Below are positions 1 through 9,041 of a stretch of DNA of 64,000 nucleotides, piece after piece. How positions within the stretch are numbered: position 1 is the first letter of the stretch; each line of letters starts with the position of its first letter. A model generated the notes under the pieces. It ran no database searches. It had not been told where the DNA came from and was given only the letters and a program-made list of their open reading frames with translations. Both the position numbers and the translations under genes were made by a program. Source of the stretch: Sutcliffiella horikoshii (GTDB taxonomy: Bacteria; Bacillota; Bacilli; Bacillales; Bacillaceae_I); contig NZ_CP020880.1 in assembly GCF_002157855.1 (NCBI RefSeq), positions 4,213,586 to 4,277,585 on the forward strand. Direction: 5' to 3'.

Positions 1-419
1 GCGATGGCAGCCGTGATGAGGGCACCGATTCGCACATCGATTCCGAAAATCACGTTCATTCCAAGGCCCGCTCCGCCAATGTTACCAACGTTAAAGGCCA
101 GACCGCCCAAAGCGACCGCAAAAGCGAGGAAATACCCAAGCCCAGGCAAGACCATGTTTGCTATATCCTGCCCTCTTTTTTTAGATACGGCAATGATTCG
201 CCACACATTTACCTGTACCCCGATGTCTAAGATAATCGACATTAAAATGACAAAGCCGAAACTAGCTAAAAGTTGTTCGGTAAAAACAGCCGTCTGCGTC
301 AAAAATCCTGGTCCGATGGCAGATGATCCCATCAGGAATGCCGCTCCAAGCAGGACACTCCAATTACTCTTCGTCGGTTTTTGTAAGTCTGTGTACGTGT
401 TCTTCTGTTTTGACGACAA
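1..419 (-). CDS. NRAMP-family divalent metal transporter, N-terminal part (runs off the left edge)
   Basis: About 139 codons are visible and the 3' part lies outside the window. The start is a TTG at 419, preceded by a strong AAAGGAGG site with good spacing. The product opens with a short polar tail and then a membrane segment with GAAFLMGSSAIGPGFLTQTA, which is the first-helix DPGN-like region of NRAMP/YcsG-type proteins. Further membrane helices contain NVGNIGGAGLGMN. The family moves Mn2+/Fe2+ or related ions with protons across the cytoplasmic membrane. The YcsG branch has a diverged metal-binding motif (GPGF here instead of DPGN), so its substrate is uncertain. The opposite-strand ORF over the same bases is a shadow. 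Confidence 0.8.
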   Translation of the reverse strand, partial: MSSKQKNTYTDLQKPTKSNWSVLLGAAFLMGSSAIGPGFLTQTAVFTEQLLASFGFVILMSIILDIGVQVNVWRIIAVSKKRGQDIANMVLPGLGYFLAFAVALGGLAFNVGNIGGAGLGMNVIFGIDVRIGALITAAI

Positions 420-508
420 TGGAAAAACCTCCTTTTATAAAATTCTAACTATTATTTTGATATACTAACACTACCATAAAACCGATAAGGATAAAAATTC
501 ACACACGA

Positions 509-540
509 AAAAACCACCTTTTGGGTAGGTGGTTTAGTTT
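509..540 (-). terminator. Rho-independent terminator after the DegV gene
   Basis: A 9-bp perfect stem (AAACCACCT / AGGTGGTTT) with a short loop is followed by a T-run when read on the minus strand, immediately after the degV stop codon. Confidence 0.8.
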
Positions 541-545
541 CTAGG

Positions 546-1412
546 TTATTTTTTTTCCATAAAAAAGAGGGAAAGCGCTCCAAGTCCAACATGTGTACCA
601 ACAGATACTCCCATCTGCATGATGTGGATGGTACCTGTGAAGTCTGTTTCGTTTTCTATCTTTATTTTTAAGTTTTCGGCAACTTTGATATCGGACGTAT
701 ACCCAATGATGATAAAGTCCGTCACCGCTTCGTCATTACGTTTTATAAACTCTTCTACATAATGCTTGAGAACACGCTTTAAGCCTCTCTCTTTTGCGAC
801 GATGGCCCCTTTGCCGTTTTTCATCGTCATGATCGGCTTTAGCATTAATAGCTTTCCAAGAAATGCACTCGCATTCGTCAGCCTTCCGCTTTTGATCAAA
901 TGATCTAGGTCATCTACGGAGAGGAAATGTTTCACATTGGTTTTATGACTTTCATTAAAATCTACTAACTCCTGAAATGATGAGCCGCTCTCTCGCATCA
1001 TCGCACTTTTTAGCACAAGCCAGCCGCTACCATGACTCATACACTTCGAATCTACCACATGGATCTTTACAGGTGATTCCGGATTTTCCTCAAAGAAATA
1101 CCCTTTCGCCAATTCAGCTGACTGGTGGGATCCACTTGTCCCGCTGGACATGCATATACACAGGATTTCTTTATAACCGCTTTCAACAGCCTCGTTCATA
1201 ATCGCCAAATACTCCACTGGACTCGGCATTCCGGTCGTCGGAAACTCCGAAAGCGCCTCCATCATTCCGTAAAATTCATTCGGCTCTATGTCCACTCGAT
1301 CCTTATATGTTTTTCCATCAATATTTATGCTTAAGGGTGCCAGACTAATGTCATACATCTCCAACACTTCATTTGATAAATCACAAGTTGAATCTGCCAT
1401 TAATTTAATCAT
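546..1412 (-). CDS. DegV family fatty-acid-binding protein
   Basis: This is a 288-aa cytosolic protein of normal DegV length. The N-terminus reads IKLMADSTCDLS, the family signature. It is followed by the TTGMPSPVEY and SSGTSGSHQSA blocks that line the lipid-head pocket (Thr and Ser ligands). DegV/FakB proteins bind one fatty acid and can present it to the FakA kinase for acyl-phosphate formation. No FakA gene is nearby, so partnership with FakA is inference. It is a single-gene unit with its own terminator. The start ATG has an upstream GGAGG-type site. Confidence 0.9.
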   Translation of the reverse strand: MIKLMADSTCDLSNEVLEMYDISLAPLSINIDGKTYKDRVDIEPNEFYGMMEALSEFPTTGMPSPVEYLAIMNEAVESGYKEILCICMSSGTSGSHQSAELAKGYFFEENPESPVKIHVVDSKCMSHGSGWLVLKSAMMRESGSSFQELVDFNESHKTNVKHFLSVDDLDHLIKSGRLTNASAFLGKLLMLKPIMTMKNGKGAIVAKERGLKRVLKHYVEEFIKRNDEAVTDFIIIGYTSDIKVAENLKIKIENETDFTGTIHIMQMGVSVGTHVGLGALSLFFMEKK

Positions 1413-1598
1413 TCAGTTCCTCCAATAAAACATACTGCATTCATCATAACTGAAAGGGCTTTATTAGACTATCTAATTTAGGTAAAAGGGGGGAGGGTAA
1501 AATAAGGAAACGGGACCGTTGCTAATTTATTGAAAATTGTGTGATTAATGCTTTGGAACTGTTATAGTTAAGTAGACTCTGAGAAAAGGATGTGGGAT

Positions 1599-2525
1599 AT
1601 GCTAGTAAAATCGCGTACTGTGTCTGTGGAGATGCAAATGTATCAATCTTTGAACGCACGAACGACGCTTCTGGAGAAGGAAAAGCAATACCTGTGGAAT
1701 TTGGAAAAAGGCTATGAAGGGGAGTGCATGTTTGATGTTTTGACCGAAAAGGTGGATGGCTGTAATCACCTGATTTTAAATGACCTTTTGCTGAAGCATA
1801 ATAATACTACTTTCCAAATTGACTCGCTTATTATTACCCCTCGGAATGCTTATCTTTTTGAAGTGAAGAACTTTGAAGGAGATTACATCTATGATACTCG
1901 AACCGATCAACTACATGTAAAAGCAAACTCCAAAGATTATGAAGTCACCAACCCCTTGAACCAACTGAATCGATGCAACTCCCTGCTCCGGTTGTTTTTT
2001 CAAAGCTATGGATTCAACTTACCCATTATCGCTTCTGTGGTATTCATCAACTCCGAATTCACCCTGTATCAATCACCTCCTGATAAACCATTTATACACC
2101 CAACCCAAATAAACAGATACCTTAAAGGCTTGCAAAATAATTCTTCCTCTAAGTTGACTAACATGCACACTGCGCTTGCCGAGAAACTAACCTCACTGCA
2201 TATGGTGGATTCTCCATTTAAGACTTTTCCGGAGTATTCCTATGATCAAGTTGAGAAAGGGTTGGTGTGTGCTAGCTGCTCCTCCTTGTCTGTTGTTGTT
2301 GAGGGGCGTTCGGCGCGGTGTGTGAGGTGTCTTAGGATGGAGACGCTGGAGGAGGTTGTGCTGCGGCATGTGGGGGAGTTTAGGATGTTGTTTCCGGAAA
2401 GGAAGATAACTACTAGTGGTATTTTTGATTGGTGTGGGATGGGGGTTACTGAGAAGGTGATAAGGCGTATATTGGATAAGCATTTTTCTATACAAGGTAG
2501 CCGCCGTTGGAGTTATTACGTATGA
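1599..2525 (+). CDS. NERD (nuclease-related) domain protein
   Basis: This protein of about 308 aa starts at the second in-frame ATG (1599), because the AAAAGG site is correctly spaced for it and too close to the ATG at 1590. Residues ~40-150 form the NERD fold. GYEGECMFD, the D-x-L-I-I strand (FQIDSLIITPRNAYLFEVKNF) and the E-x-K motif are typical of the restriction-endonuclease-like core. The C-terminal ~100 aa carries a Cys cluster (CASC, CVRC) that could bind zinc and fits a small zinc-ribbon or topoisomerase-type finger. DNA processing is likely, but no substrate is known. It stands alone and is followed directly by the 52-bp repeat array. Confidence 0.85.
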   Translation: MLVKSRTVSVEMQMYQSLNARTTLLEKEKQYLWNLEKGYEGECMFDVLTEKVDGCNHLILNDLLLKHNNTTFQIDSLIITPRNAYLFEVKNFEGDYIYDTRTDQLHVKANSKDYEVTNPLNQLNRCNSLLRLFFQSYGFNLPIIASVVFINSEFTLYQSPPDKPFIHPTQINRYLKGLQNNSSSKLTNMHTALAEKLTSLHMVDSPFKTFPEYSYDQVEKGLVCASCSSLSVVVEGRSARCVRCLRMETLEEVVLRHVGEFRMLFPERKITTSGIFDWCGMGVTEKVIRRILDKHFSIQGSRRWSYYV

Positions 2526-2559
2526 TATTGAGTTAACTTAGATGGGGCATGTAAAGCCG

Positions 2560-2970
2560 TTCTATTTGATCGTTCTACTTGTTTGGGTGGCGCTTCGGGC
2601 GTATAGAACCCTTCTATTTGACCGTTCTGCTTGTTTGGGCGGAGCTTCGGGCGTATAGAACCCTTCTATTTGACCGTTCTGCTTGTTTGGGTGGGGCTTC
2701 GGGCGTATAGAACCCTTCTATTTGACCGTTCTGCTTGTTTGGGCGGAGCTTCGGGCGTATAGAGCCCTTCTATTTGACCGTTCTGCTTGTTTGGGTGGAG
2801 CTTCGGGCGTATAGAACCCTTCTATTTGACCGTTCTGCTTGTTTGGGCAGGGCTTCGGGCGTATAGAGCCCTTCTATTTGACCGTTCTGCTTGTTTGGGC
2901 GGAGCTTCGGGCGTATAGAACCCTTCTATTTGACCGTTCTGCTTGTTTGGGTGGAACTTCGGGCGTATAG
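2560..2970. repeat. Tandem array of a 52-bp repeat (family A), 7.9 units
   Basis: Eight units start at 2560, 2612, 2664, 2716, 2768, 2820, 2872 and 2924, with an exact 52-bp period. The first unit differs most and the last is truncated at 2970. Each junction forms ATAGAA-CCC-TTCTAT. Some units change the first arm to ATAGAG, which keeps pairing only as G-U in plus-strand RNA. Because 52 is not a multiple of three, no repeated peptide is encoded. No gene lies in 2526-3088. A diverged two-unit copy sits at 38510-38612. Confidence 0.95.
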
Positions 2971-3088
2971 GGGGGGCAGTATTTATATCAGTCAACATTT
3001 TGTCACTGAGAAGGCTCCAATTAGGTAGCCATTTCCCCTTTTCTGATAACCCTATTGCCCCCCTCTATTACCTAAAGCCCACCATCAC

Positions 3089-3952
3089 CTACACCCGCCC
3101 ACCGACCCTCCCCGCTCTAAAATCCTCAAACGCCTCCACGATTTCCTCCTCGGTGTTCATCACAAAAGGGCCTCTCGCGACAATCGGCTCCCCAATTGGT
3201 TTCCCTGTATAAATAAGCACCCTGGACCGCTCCTGAGCCGCCGCCGTTATCTCAAGCAATTCAACCGCACCGTCATCCGCGAACTCATCGTAAGACAACA
3301 GTCCCGCCTCGGTTTTCCCTAATGCCACGCCTCCCTCGCCACCAAAAGTCATCTCGCCTTGCAGCATATAAATATGACCGTTATGGTTCGCAGGCAATTC
3401 CAAGGAGTATCGCTCACCTGCTCGCAAGTAAATCTCAAACATATTGATGGGAACCAATGAGTTCATCGGACCTGTCACGCCCTCTGCGCTTCCTGAGTAG
3501 ACCCGTAAAGAGCCACCAGCCAAGTCTACCAAAGGAGCATCTTCCAAAAATACATTCTGATAAGAGGACTCCGTTTGTTTCAAGCTCTTCGGCAAATTGA
3601 GCCAGAGTTGCAGCGTATGAATGACATCCTCATCGACCGCTTCCTCTGCATGGCGGGCGCCGCTTCCGGCATTCATGTACTGAACGTCGCCAGCGTGCAA
3701 CACAGAGTGACCGCCCTGATTATCAGTATGTTCGAGCCTTCCGTCCACTACATAAGTAATAGTTTGAAACCCACGGTGAGGGTGGTCGGAGAAGGTTCCC
3801 CGTTTAAACCAATCGTCCGCCATTAAAATAAATGGGTCGTATTCGCGCATTCGGTCGGGAGGCAATATCCAACCCTGTTGAACATGCGGGTAGCCGGGAT
3901 TTTTATATTGCACTTTCCAATGGTCTCTGATCAGCTTTTTACCTGTTTTCAT
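3089..3952 (-). CDS. Pirin family protein
   Basis: This cupin protein is about 287 aa. The ATG at 3952 is preferred because GAGAGG lies at proper spacing; a longer frame begins at 3970. The N-terminal cupin holds the metal-ligand block HPHRGFQTITYVVDGRLEH and the second block GDVQYMNAGSGARHAE, with conserved His/Glu residues. The C-terminal cupin domain is intact (pirin_C). Bacterial pirins are Fe-binding proteins, and some have quercetinase activity or modulate central metabolic enzymes. The exact role here is not shown. It follows mqo on the same strand but is separated from it by a terminator. Confidence 0.9.
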   Translation of the reverse strand: MKTGKKLIRDHWKVQYKNPGYPHVQQGWILPPDRMREYDPFILMADDWFKRGTFSDHPHRGFQTITYVVDGRLEHTDNQGGHSVLHAGDVQYMNAGSGARHAEEAVDEDVIHTLQLWLNLPKSLKQTESSYQNVFLEDAPLVDLAGGSLRVYSGSAEGVTGPMNSLVPINMFEIYLRAGERYSLELPANHNGHIYMLQGEMTFGGEGGVALGKTEAGLLSYDEFADDGAVELLEITAAAQERSRVLIYTGKPIGEPIVARGPFVMNTEEEIVEAFEDFRAGRVGGRV

Positions 3953-4068
3953 AAAAGAACATCCTCTCATAAGTTAGTACCTTTAGCATACAGAAGTTGG
4001 AATCTCTAACTCAAGTTTTCCGCTCTGAAAAATGCCGGATTGCTATCAAAAGGAACCTCCTACAAAAC

Positions 4069-4106
4069 AAAAAACCCTCAATCCCCAAAAGGATCAAAGG
4101 TTTTTC
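4069..4106 (-). terminator. Terminator after mqo
   Basis: An imperfect stem (AAAACC...ATCC / GGAT...GGTTTT) is followed by TTTTTTTG on the minus strand, downstream of the mqo stop codon. Confidence 0.65.
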
Positions 4107-4120
4107 TATTTATTCTTATT

Positions 4121-5638
4121 TTAATGAAAGGAAAGCGCCTTTTGCCCCTTCCCTTCACTAAGAAAGAGGGTTTCCTCTGTGGAGGCGAAAAGCTCATCAA
4201 ACAGCGCCGGGTTCTCTACTAAAGATATGCCGTAGCTCGGGATCATTTCTTGAATTTTCTCTTTCCATTCAAACATTTGCTCTGGGAAGCATTTTTCAAA
4301 TACTTCGAGCATGACGTGGACGGCTGTGGAAGCTCCTGGAGATGCACCCAGCAATGCGGCGATGGAGCCGTCGGATGCACTAACCACTTCTGTACCAAAT
4401 TGAAGCGTCCCTTTGCCGCCAGCTTCCGTATCTTTGATGACTTGAACTCGTTGACCTGCAACAACAATTTCCCAATCTTCGCTTTTCGCGTTCGGGATAA
4501 ATTCGCGCAACTCATCTATGCGATTTTCATTGGATAACAACACCTGTTGAATCAAATACTTGGTCAGGGCCATTTCCTTGAATCCAGCAGAAAGCATGGT
4601 CATGACGTTGTATGGCTTTACGGAGCCGATCAAGTCCAGGTTGGAGCCGGTTTTCAAGAACTTTGGCGAGAACCCTGCAAATGGTCCAAACAGCAAGGTC
4701 TTTTTGTTATTAATATATCTAGTATCAAGATGCGGCACAGACATTGGCGGCGCGCCAACTTTTGCCTTTCCGTATACTTTTGCGTGATGCTTTTCCACGA
4801 CCTCGGGATTGTTGCATACTAAGAACAGTCCGCTAACCGGGAAACCGCCGATATTCTTCGACTCCGGGATACCGGTTTTCTGCAGTAATGGCAGACTCCC
4901 GCCTCCACCGCCGATGAATACGAACTTGGCATGGTGGTACTCGACTTGACCAGTTTTGGCGTTGCGGATCTTCAGTTCCCAAGAACCGTCGCTTGCACGT
5001 TTAAGATTTTCCACGCTATGTTCATAATGAACTTCCACGTTGTTTTTCTCCAAATGGTCAAATAACATGCGCGTCAACGCACCGAAATTCACATCTGTTC
5101 CAGAGTCGATCTTCGTTGCTGCAATCGGCTCCTTTGACGTGCGGCCTTCCATCATAAGAGGCATCCATTCCTTGAGCTTCTTAGGGTCTTCGGAGTATTC
5201 CATTCCTTTAAACAGCGGGTTTGCTGATAGCGCTTCCATACGTTTTTTCAAAAACGTGACATTTTCTTTGCCCTCTACAAAGCTGATATGTGGAATTGGC
5301 ATGATAAAGTCTTGTGGATTGCTAATTAGGTTTTGTTTAACTAAATAGGACCAGTATTGGCGTGAAAGCTGGAATTGCTCGTTCACTTTTACTGCCTTGC
5401 TGATGTCCATGGTTCCATCGGCTTTTAATGACGTATAGTTAAGCTCGCATAAGGCTGCATGTCCCGTCCCGGCATTGTTCCACTCGTTCGAGCTTTCTTC
5501 CCCTGCACTAGCTAGCTTTTCGAACACTTTAATTTCCCAATCCGGTTGAACTTCCTTTAATAACGAACCCAAAGTCGCGCTCATGACACCGGCACCAATT
5601 AAGATAACGTCTGTTTTATTCTGCATGTTGCTCATCAT
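4121..5638 (-). CDS. mqo: Malate:quinone oxidoreductase
   Basis: This is a 505-aa FAD enzyme of normal Mqo length. It oxidises malate to oxaloacetate and passes electrons to the quinone pool at the inner face of the membrane, bypassing NAD-malate dehydrogenase. The N-terminal FAD motif is [14 protein letters not shown]. Family blocks [33 protein letters not shown] and [13 protein letters not shown] are all present. GGGGG near residue 240 marks the second dinucleotide-fold strand. The start ATG follows GGGGATG; a second ATG directly follows it. The gene is monocistronic with its own terminator. Confidence 0.95.
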   Translation of the reverse strand: MMSNMQNKTDVILIGAGVMSATLGSLLKEVQPDWEIKVFEKLASAGEESSNEWNNAGTGHAALCELNYTSLKADGTMDISKAVKVNEQFQLSRQYWSYLVKQNLISNPQDFIMPIPHISFVEGKENVTFLKKRMEALSANPLFKGMEYSEDPKKLKEWMPLMMEGRTSKEPIAATKIDSGTDVNFGALTRMLFDHLEKNNVEVHYEHSVENLKRASDGSWELKIRNAKTGQVEYHHAKFVFIGGGGGSLPLLQKTGIPESKNIGGFPVSGLFLVCNNPEVVEKHHAKVYGKAKVGAPPMSVPHLDTRYINNKKTLLFGPFAGFSPKFLKTGSNLDLIGSVKPYNVMTMLSAGFKEMALTKYLIQQVLLSNENRIDELREFIPNAKSEDWEIVVAGQRVQVIKDTEAGGKGTLQFGTEVVSASDGSIAALLGASPGASTAVHVMLEVFEKCFPEQMFEWKEKIQEMIPSYGISLVENPALFDELFASTEETLFLSEGKGQKALSFH

Positions 5639-5817
5639 TACACATCCCCTAAATTTATAAAAAAAGAGCAGGCGCTATTGCTTCTAGCATCCTAAAGGCA
5701 TAACGCTACCTAGAAACATACTTTGTCCATCCTAATCCCTATCATATCATAATTCAGGTTAACTTTTCACCAGATTACACCCTATTATCTGATTATTTTA
5801 AACTATTTGGAGCAAAA

Positions 5818-5861
5818 GAGAAAACGGTACTGTCTGACTCCACAACAAGTCTCCAGTACCG
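5818..5861 (-). terminator. Terminator after the YiaA/B-type gene
   Basis: CGGTACTG and CAGTACCG form an 8-bp stem, with an inner GACT/AGTC stem. A T-rich tail follows on the minus strand. It sits just past the stop codon at 5871. Confidence 0.65.
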
Positions 5862-5870
5862 CTACCGCTA

Positions 5871-6338
5871 TTAATCTCTTTCTCTTGCGTTTTGCGTGTC
5901 TCTAATATTCTTCTGAATGGTGATGGCTGCAAATAAGCTGAGCACAAATGACATGCCGTAAAATCCTTTTTCACTTAAAATAATACTTCCGGCATTATAA
6001 AGGCCGATTGCCATTAACGAAATGGAAACAACAAGGGCAAACCAGCTGAGTCCGTAGTAGATGCCGGATACAGGAATGTCTTCTTCCCGATCTCGCACCG
6101 CTTTTTGCAAGGACACGGCTGCATACAGGCCGAATACCAATACAGCAAAATAATACCCTTTCTCATTCAACTCCATTGCCGCATTAAACAGTCCGATCAA
6201 ATAAGCGGAAACCCCTACCACAAGGGCCGCCCAACTTGCCCCTTTAAAAGCGGCGGTTGGTTCCCCTTCTTTTCTTTCCACTTTGATCTTCGGTTTATCA
6301 TTGCTTTTTAATAACGGATTTTCGTTCATGTCTGCCAT
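5871..6338 (-). CDS. YiaA/YiaB-family two-repeat membrane protein
   Basis: This 155-aa protein has a ~30-aa charged N-terminus and then two copies of a two-helix unit. One is around GASWAALVVGVSAYLIGLFN and the second is around YGLSWFALVVSISLMAIGLYN. Each is followed by an EKGYY/EKGFY segment and a second helix ending in QKxxRD. This internal duplication is the hallmark of the yiaA/B domain. It should sit in the cytoplasmic membrane with four helices. Its function is unknown. It is a stand-alone gene with a promoter region to 6422 and its own terminator. Confidence 0.85.
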   Translation of the reverse strand: MADMNENPLLKSNDKPKIKVERKEGEPTAAFKGASWAALVVGVSAYLIGLFNAAMELNEKGYYFAVLVFGLYAAVSLQKAVRDREEDIPVSGIYYGLSWFALVVSISLMAIGLYNAGSIILSEKGFYGMSFVLSLFAAITIQKNIRDTQNARERD

Positions 6339-6422
6339 CCGACTCTCCCCTTTGCTTACACATCATATAAAGTTTATTATAGCAATTTTTTACAGAAATG
6401 GAGTAGTACATTAAAAATTTTC

Positions 6423-6878
6423 CTAAGTTTCTTTCACAATCTTCCCTATATAAAAAACATAGCATTGACGGTCTTCATCGATTTCCGTTGAGTCAACATG
6501 GCACTCACCAATCCCAGGGAGGTGAACGATATCCTTTAACAAAAATTTGATAGCTTCCCAGTGACTTTCTAATGTTTGAGTATGAAGGACTGGCATATCT
6601 TGAAGGTATTTGTATTCACGAAATTCCATGTGAATACCAGCAGGGTACGATTTTTCCTTGTAGAAGTTCCTTGCCACCTCATCTTTTTCTACCGTAATTG
6701 TTTCAGAATTGTTATCTAAGGAGCCCTCATTGCATATTAATTTATATTGTATTCCTTCTTTTATGAAAAAAGTACAAAGCTGCCTTGCATAGATTTCATC
6801 TTCGCTGATTTTTCCTTTTTTGTATTCGAATATTGGCTCATAACTTCCTCTGTCGTGTAAGTAATAGATCAGTTCCAT
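6423..6878 (-). CDS. Hypothetical protein, 151 aa
   Basis: I do not recognise this family. The product is soluble, acidic and has no membrane segment or signal peptide. It reads like a compact alpha/beta protein with two scattered cysteines in the first half (QLCTFF, LICNEG) and a C-terminal GECHVDSTEID...CYVFYIGKI stretch. Codon use resembles its neighbours and the reading frame is intact. It is flanked by a short spacer on each side and is divergent from the lipoprotein operon that begins at 6986, so the two may share a promoter region (6879-6985). Confidence 0.65.
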   Translation of the reverse strand: MELIYYLHDRGSYEPIFEYKKGKISEDEIYARQLCTFFIKEGIQYKLICNEGSLDNNSETITVEKDEVARNFYKEKSYPAGIHMEFREYKYLQDMPVLHTQTLESHWEAIKFLLKDIVHLPGIGECHVDSTEIDEDRQCYVFYIGKIVKET

Positions 6879-6985
6879 TTGGGTACACCTACATCCTCTC
6901 GATTTTAGTAAAAATTTATCTCCTCATTATTTCCTGTTTTTGTTACTATTAGTTTAGTTCATTATGTAAGAAAGGAGTAGTACCT

Positions 6986-7330
6986 ATGACAAAAACGAAC
7001 AAAGTTTTAACAAGTGTGTCTGCCACCGTATTCGCTTTGGGCATGACTGGTTGCGGTTCCGGTTACGAAGAATCCAGTTCGCTTCCGCCAGAGCCGTTCG
7101 ATGATCGCTGTAATGAGTATGAATGGGATAATGAAGAAGGCGTTTATCAATGCGATGATGATTCATCAAGTTATTACCGCCACTATTATCACGGAGGAAG
7201 CTTTTTTGGAAATAAATCTTCCTTAAAAAAAGATTCATCCTATAAAAACTATCGAAACAGCTCCACTTTTCAGTCCAACACAACGCCGAGTAAAGGATTT
7301 GGCAGTGGTTCTTCCTACAGTGGAGGATGA
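6986..7330 (+). CDS. Small lipoprotein ending in Gly-Gly (DUF1190/YgiB-like)
   Basis: This 114-aa precursor has a signal peptide with lipobox GMTGC (Cys23 would be lipidated). The mature part is acidic, with two cysteines (DDRCNEYEWD, YQCDDD). It is followed by a Tyr/His patch, a Lys/Ser region and a flexible Gly/Ser tail ending SSYSGG. Gene order with a glutathionylspermidine-synthase-like ATP-grasp and DUF350 matches enterobacterial ygiB/ygiC and yjfL/yjfM/yjfC, so a YgiB-type assignment is inferred. A GAAAGGAG site precedes the ATG, and the stop codon is 5 nt before the ATP-grasp start, indicating one operon. The C-terminal Gly-Gly could be the acceptor for the adjacent ligase; that is inference. 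Confidence 0.8.
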   Translation: MTKTNKVLTSVSATVFALGMTGCGSGYEESSSLPPEPFDDRCNEYEWDNEEGVYQCDDDSSSYYRHYYHGGSFFGNKSSLKKDSSYKNYRNSSTFQSNTTPSKGFGSGSSYSGG

Positions 7331-7335
7331 GTTAG

Positions 7336-8589
7336 ATGAAAGAGCAAGTGTATCAAACAGAGCGTCAAGCATATTACGCCAAGTTCCCAACATTCTGGAG
7401 CAATCTTTATGATCAAGAATATGCACTCTATTCTGTATACGAAATCGAGCCGGAAGAGGCAGAGGATATTCGGAATGTGGCCAATAGGGTGGGACGTATT
7501 TTCTCGAAAATGGCGAAGCTACTGCGGGGTCTGGAGAAAGAAACTCTTCTTGAACTTGGGTACCCAATAGAGACCATTCCTTATCTATCATGTAAAGAGA
7601 TTGTGGCGGAGTCCATTATATCCCGGGTGGACCTTGTTAAAACAAATGATACATATAAAGTATTGGAGATTAATAGTGACACGCCCACCTTTATTAAAGA
7701 GTTATTTCAAATGAATGGGGAAGTGTGTAAAGAGTTTGGTAGGGTTGACCCAAATGGCCATGAAGAGGAACGTCTAGGGAGAGCTGTGAAAAATGCCATC
7801 TTTGAGAGCTATCAGGCTTTGGAGAAAAAGGAGTTCCCGCATATTGTTTTTACTTCTCATGATGAAAATTTTGAGGATAAACAAACGGTATTATATTTAA
7901 AAGATATTTGTAGACTCCCATCCCAATATGTTCCCCTCCACAAGCTGAAAATTATAGAAGGGGAAGCTTTGTTGGATGAAGAAGGAAGAAAGATTGATGT
8001 ACTGTATCGCCAGACATTCCCGATAGAGTCGCTCATTTTAGATAAAGATGCCGAGACTGGCGCGAGTGTAGGCCTTCAGTTATTGGAATTGGTCCGCTTA
8101 AAGAAGCTGGCCATCGTCAACCCATTAAGTGCATTTCTTTTACAATCAAAGGCAGTGCAAGCGATTATTTGGGGGCTTCATGAACAAAGAAGCGAGTTTT
8201 TTACAAAAGAGGAACATAAGTGGATTGGGGAGTATTTCCTCGCAACCTACTTAGAGCCCACACCTTTCCTGTCAGCAGGAAAAAAATATGTAGAAAAGCC
8301 GACTTTTGGCAGAGAAGGCGATTCTGTCAAAATATATGCACCTTCTGGGGAAAAGGTAGAGGAAGATCCAAACAACAGTTATGTTGACTATGTTCAGGTC
8401 TACCAAGAGTATGTTGATTTGCCAAAAATTTCGTTTCAAACAGAAATTGGATGGAAAGATGGCCATATGATGATTGGTGCTTTTCTGGTAAATGAACAAG
8501 CAAGTGCATTTGGGTACCGTTTAGGAAAACAAATTATTGATAACCTATCTTATTTTATGCCTGTAGGGTTTAAACAAATTAAGGAGTGA
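7336..8589 (+). CDS. Glutathionylspermidine synthase-like ATP-grasp ligase
   Basis: This 417-aa protein matches the C-terminal ligase domain of Gsp synthetase (YgiC/YjfC type). The N-terminal FPTFWSNLYDQEYALYSVYE block, the EINSDTPTF motif and the glycine-rich KPTFGREGDSV loop (ATP-grasp nucleotide-binding strand) are all visible. The family forms amide bonds through an acyl-phosphate intermediate. The amidase domain of full Gsp synthetase is absent, so the true acceptor and donor are unknown. It is translated from GGAGGATGAG just after the lipoprotein stop codon and is coupled to the DUF350 gene, whose ribosome site overlaps this stop codon. Confidence 0.88.
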   Translation: MKEQVYQTERQAYYAKFPTFWSNLYDQEYALYSVYEIEPEEAEDIRNVANRVGRIFSKMAKLLRGLEKETLLELGYPIETIPYLSCKEIVAESIISRVDLVKTNDTYKVLEINSDTPTFIKELFQMNGEVCKEFGRVDPNGHEEERLGRAVKNAIFESYQALEKKEFPHIVFTSHDENFEDKQTVLYLKDICRLPSQYVPLHKLKIIEGEALLDEEGRKIDVLYRQTFPIESLILDKDAETGASVGLQLLELVRLKKLAIVNPLSAFLLQSKAVQAIIWGLHEQRSEFFTKEEHKWIGEYFLATYLEPTPFLSAGKKYVEKPTFGREGDSVKIYAPSGEKVEEDPNNSYVDYVQVYQEYVDLPKISFQTEIGWKDGHMMIGAFLVNEQASAFGYRLGKQIIDNLSYFMPVGFKQIKE

Positions 8590-8594
8590 TTAAA

Positions 8595-8993
8595 ATGGGA
8601 AGCTATTTAGCGGCTTTTGGTTTATATGCAGGAACAGCCTTTGTTTTGTTATTTGTTGGTTTATTTTTATTTGATCTAACTTCGAGAAATGAGAAGATCA
8701 AGCTTGTTGCACAAGGAAATACAACGGCAGCGCTTGTGATGGGGGGAAAACTGCTCGGTTTGGCATTTGTCATCGGGTCGGCCATCGCCCATTCGGTTTC
8801 TTTTTGGGATATGGTGATCTGGGGAGTTATTGGGATTGTGGCGCAAATCGTCTTTTACATACTTGCTGAAGTGGTCACAATCAATTACAGCATTAAAGAT
8901 GCCATTAATGAAGATCGTGTGTCTGTAGGAATCTTATTGATGATGTTCTCCCTGTCCATTGGGTGGATTATTGCAAGTTCCTTAACTTACTAA
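8595..8993 (+). CDS. DUF350 family membrane protein
   Basis: This 132-aa protein has four hydrophobic segments. The ATG at 8595 is chosen because AAGGAGTG sits 6 nt upstream and overlaps the TGA of the ATP-grasp gene; an upstream GTG lies inside that site. GGKLLGLAFVIGSAIAHS and the ...EVVTINYSIKDAINEDRVSVGI region are typical of DUF350 (YjfL). Its function is unknown. The conserved pairing with GspS-like ligases and lipoproteins suggests a membrane partner of the ligase. It is the last gene of the three-gene operon, ending at a strong terminator shared with the converging K+ channel gene. Confidence 0.88.
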   Translation: MGSYLAAFGLYAGTAFVLLFVGLFLFDLTSRNEKIKLVAQGNTTAALVMGGKLLGLAFVIGSAIAHSVSFWDMVIWGVIGIVAQIVFYILAEVVTINYSIKDAINEDRVSVGILLMMFSLSIGWIIASSLTY

Positions 8994-9000
8994 TTAAAGA

Positions 9001-9039
9001 AAGCTCAAAGCATTGTGTGAAATGCTTTGAGCTTTTTCT
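9001..9039. terminator. Bidirectional terminator between DUF350 and the K+ channel gene
   Basis: A perfect 14-bp stem, AAGCTCAAAGCATT / AATGCTTTGAGCTT, has a 6-nt loop. T-rich tails are present on both strands between two converging genes. Confidence 0.92.
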
Positions 9040-9041
9040 AT

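Noticed and set aside
4..468. 154-codon plus-strand ORF at the left edge
   Set aside because: It is antisense to an NRAMP-type coding frame that has a perfect ribosome site and recognisable motifs.
1413..1598. Regulatory RNA between degV and the NERD gene
   Set aside because: The interval is AT-rich with no stable stem or known motif; probably two divergent promoters.
2560..2970. CRISPR array
   Set aside because: The units are contiguous with no unique spacers, the unit is too long and no cas genes are nearby.
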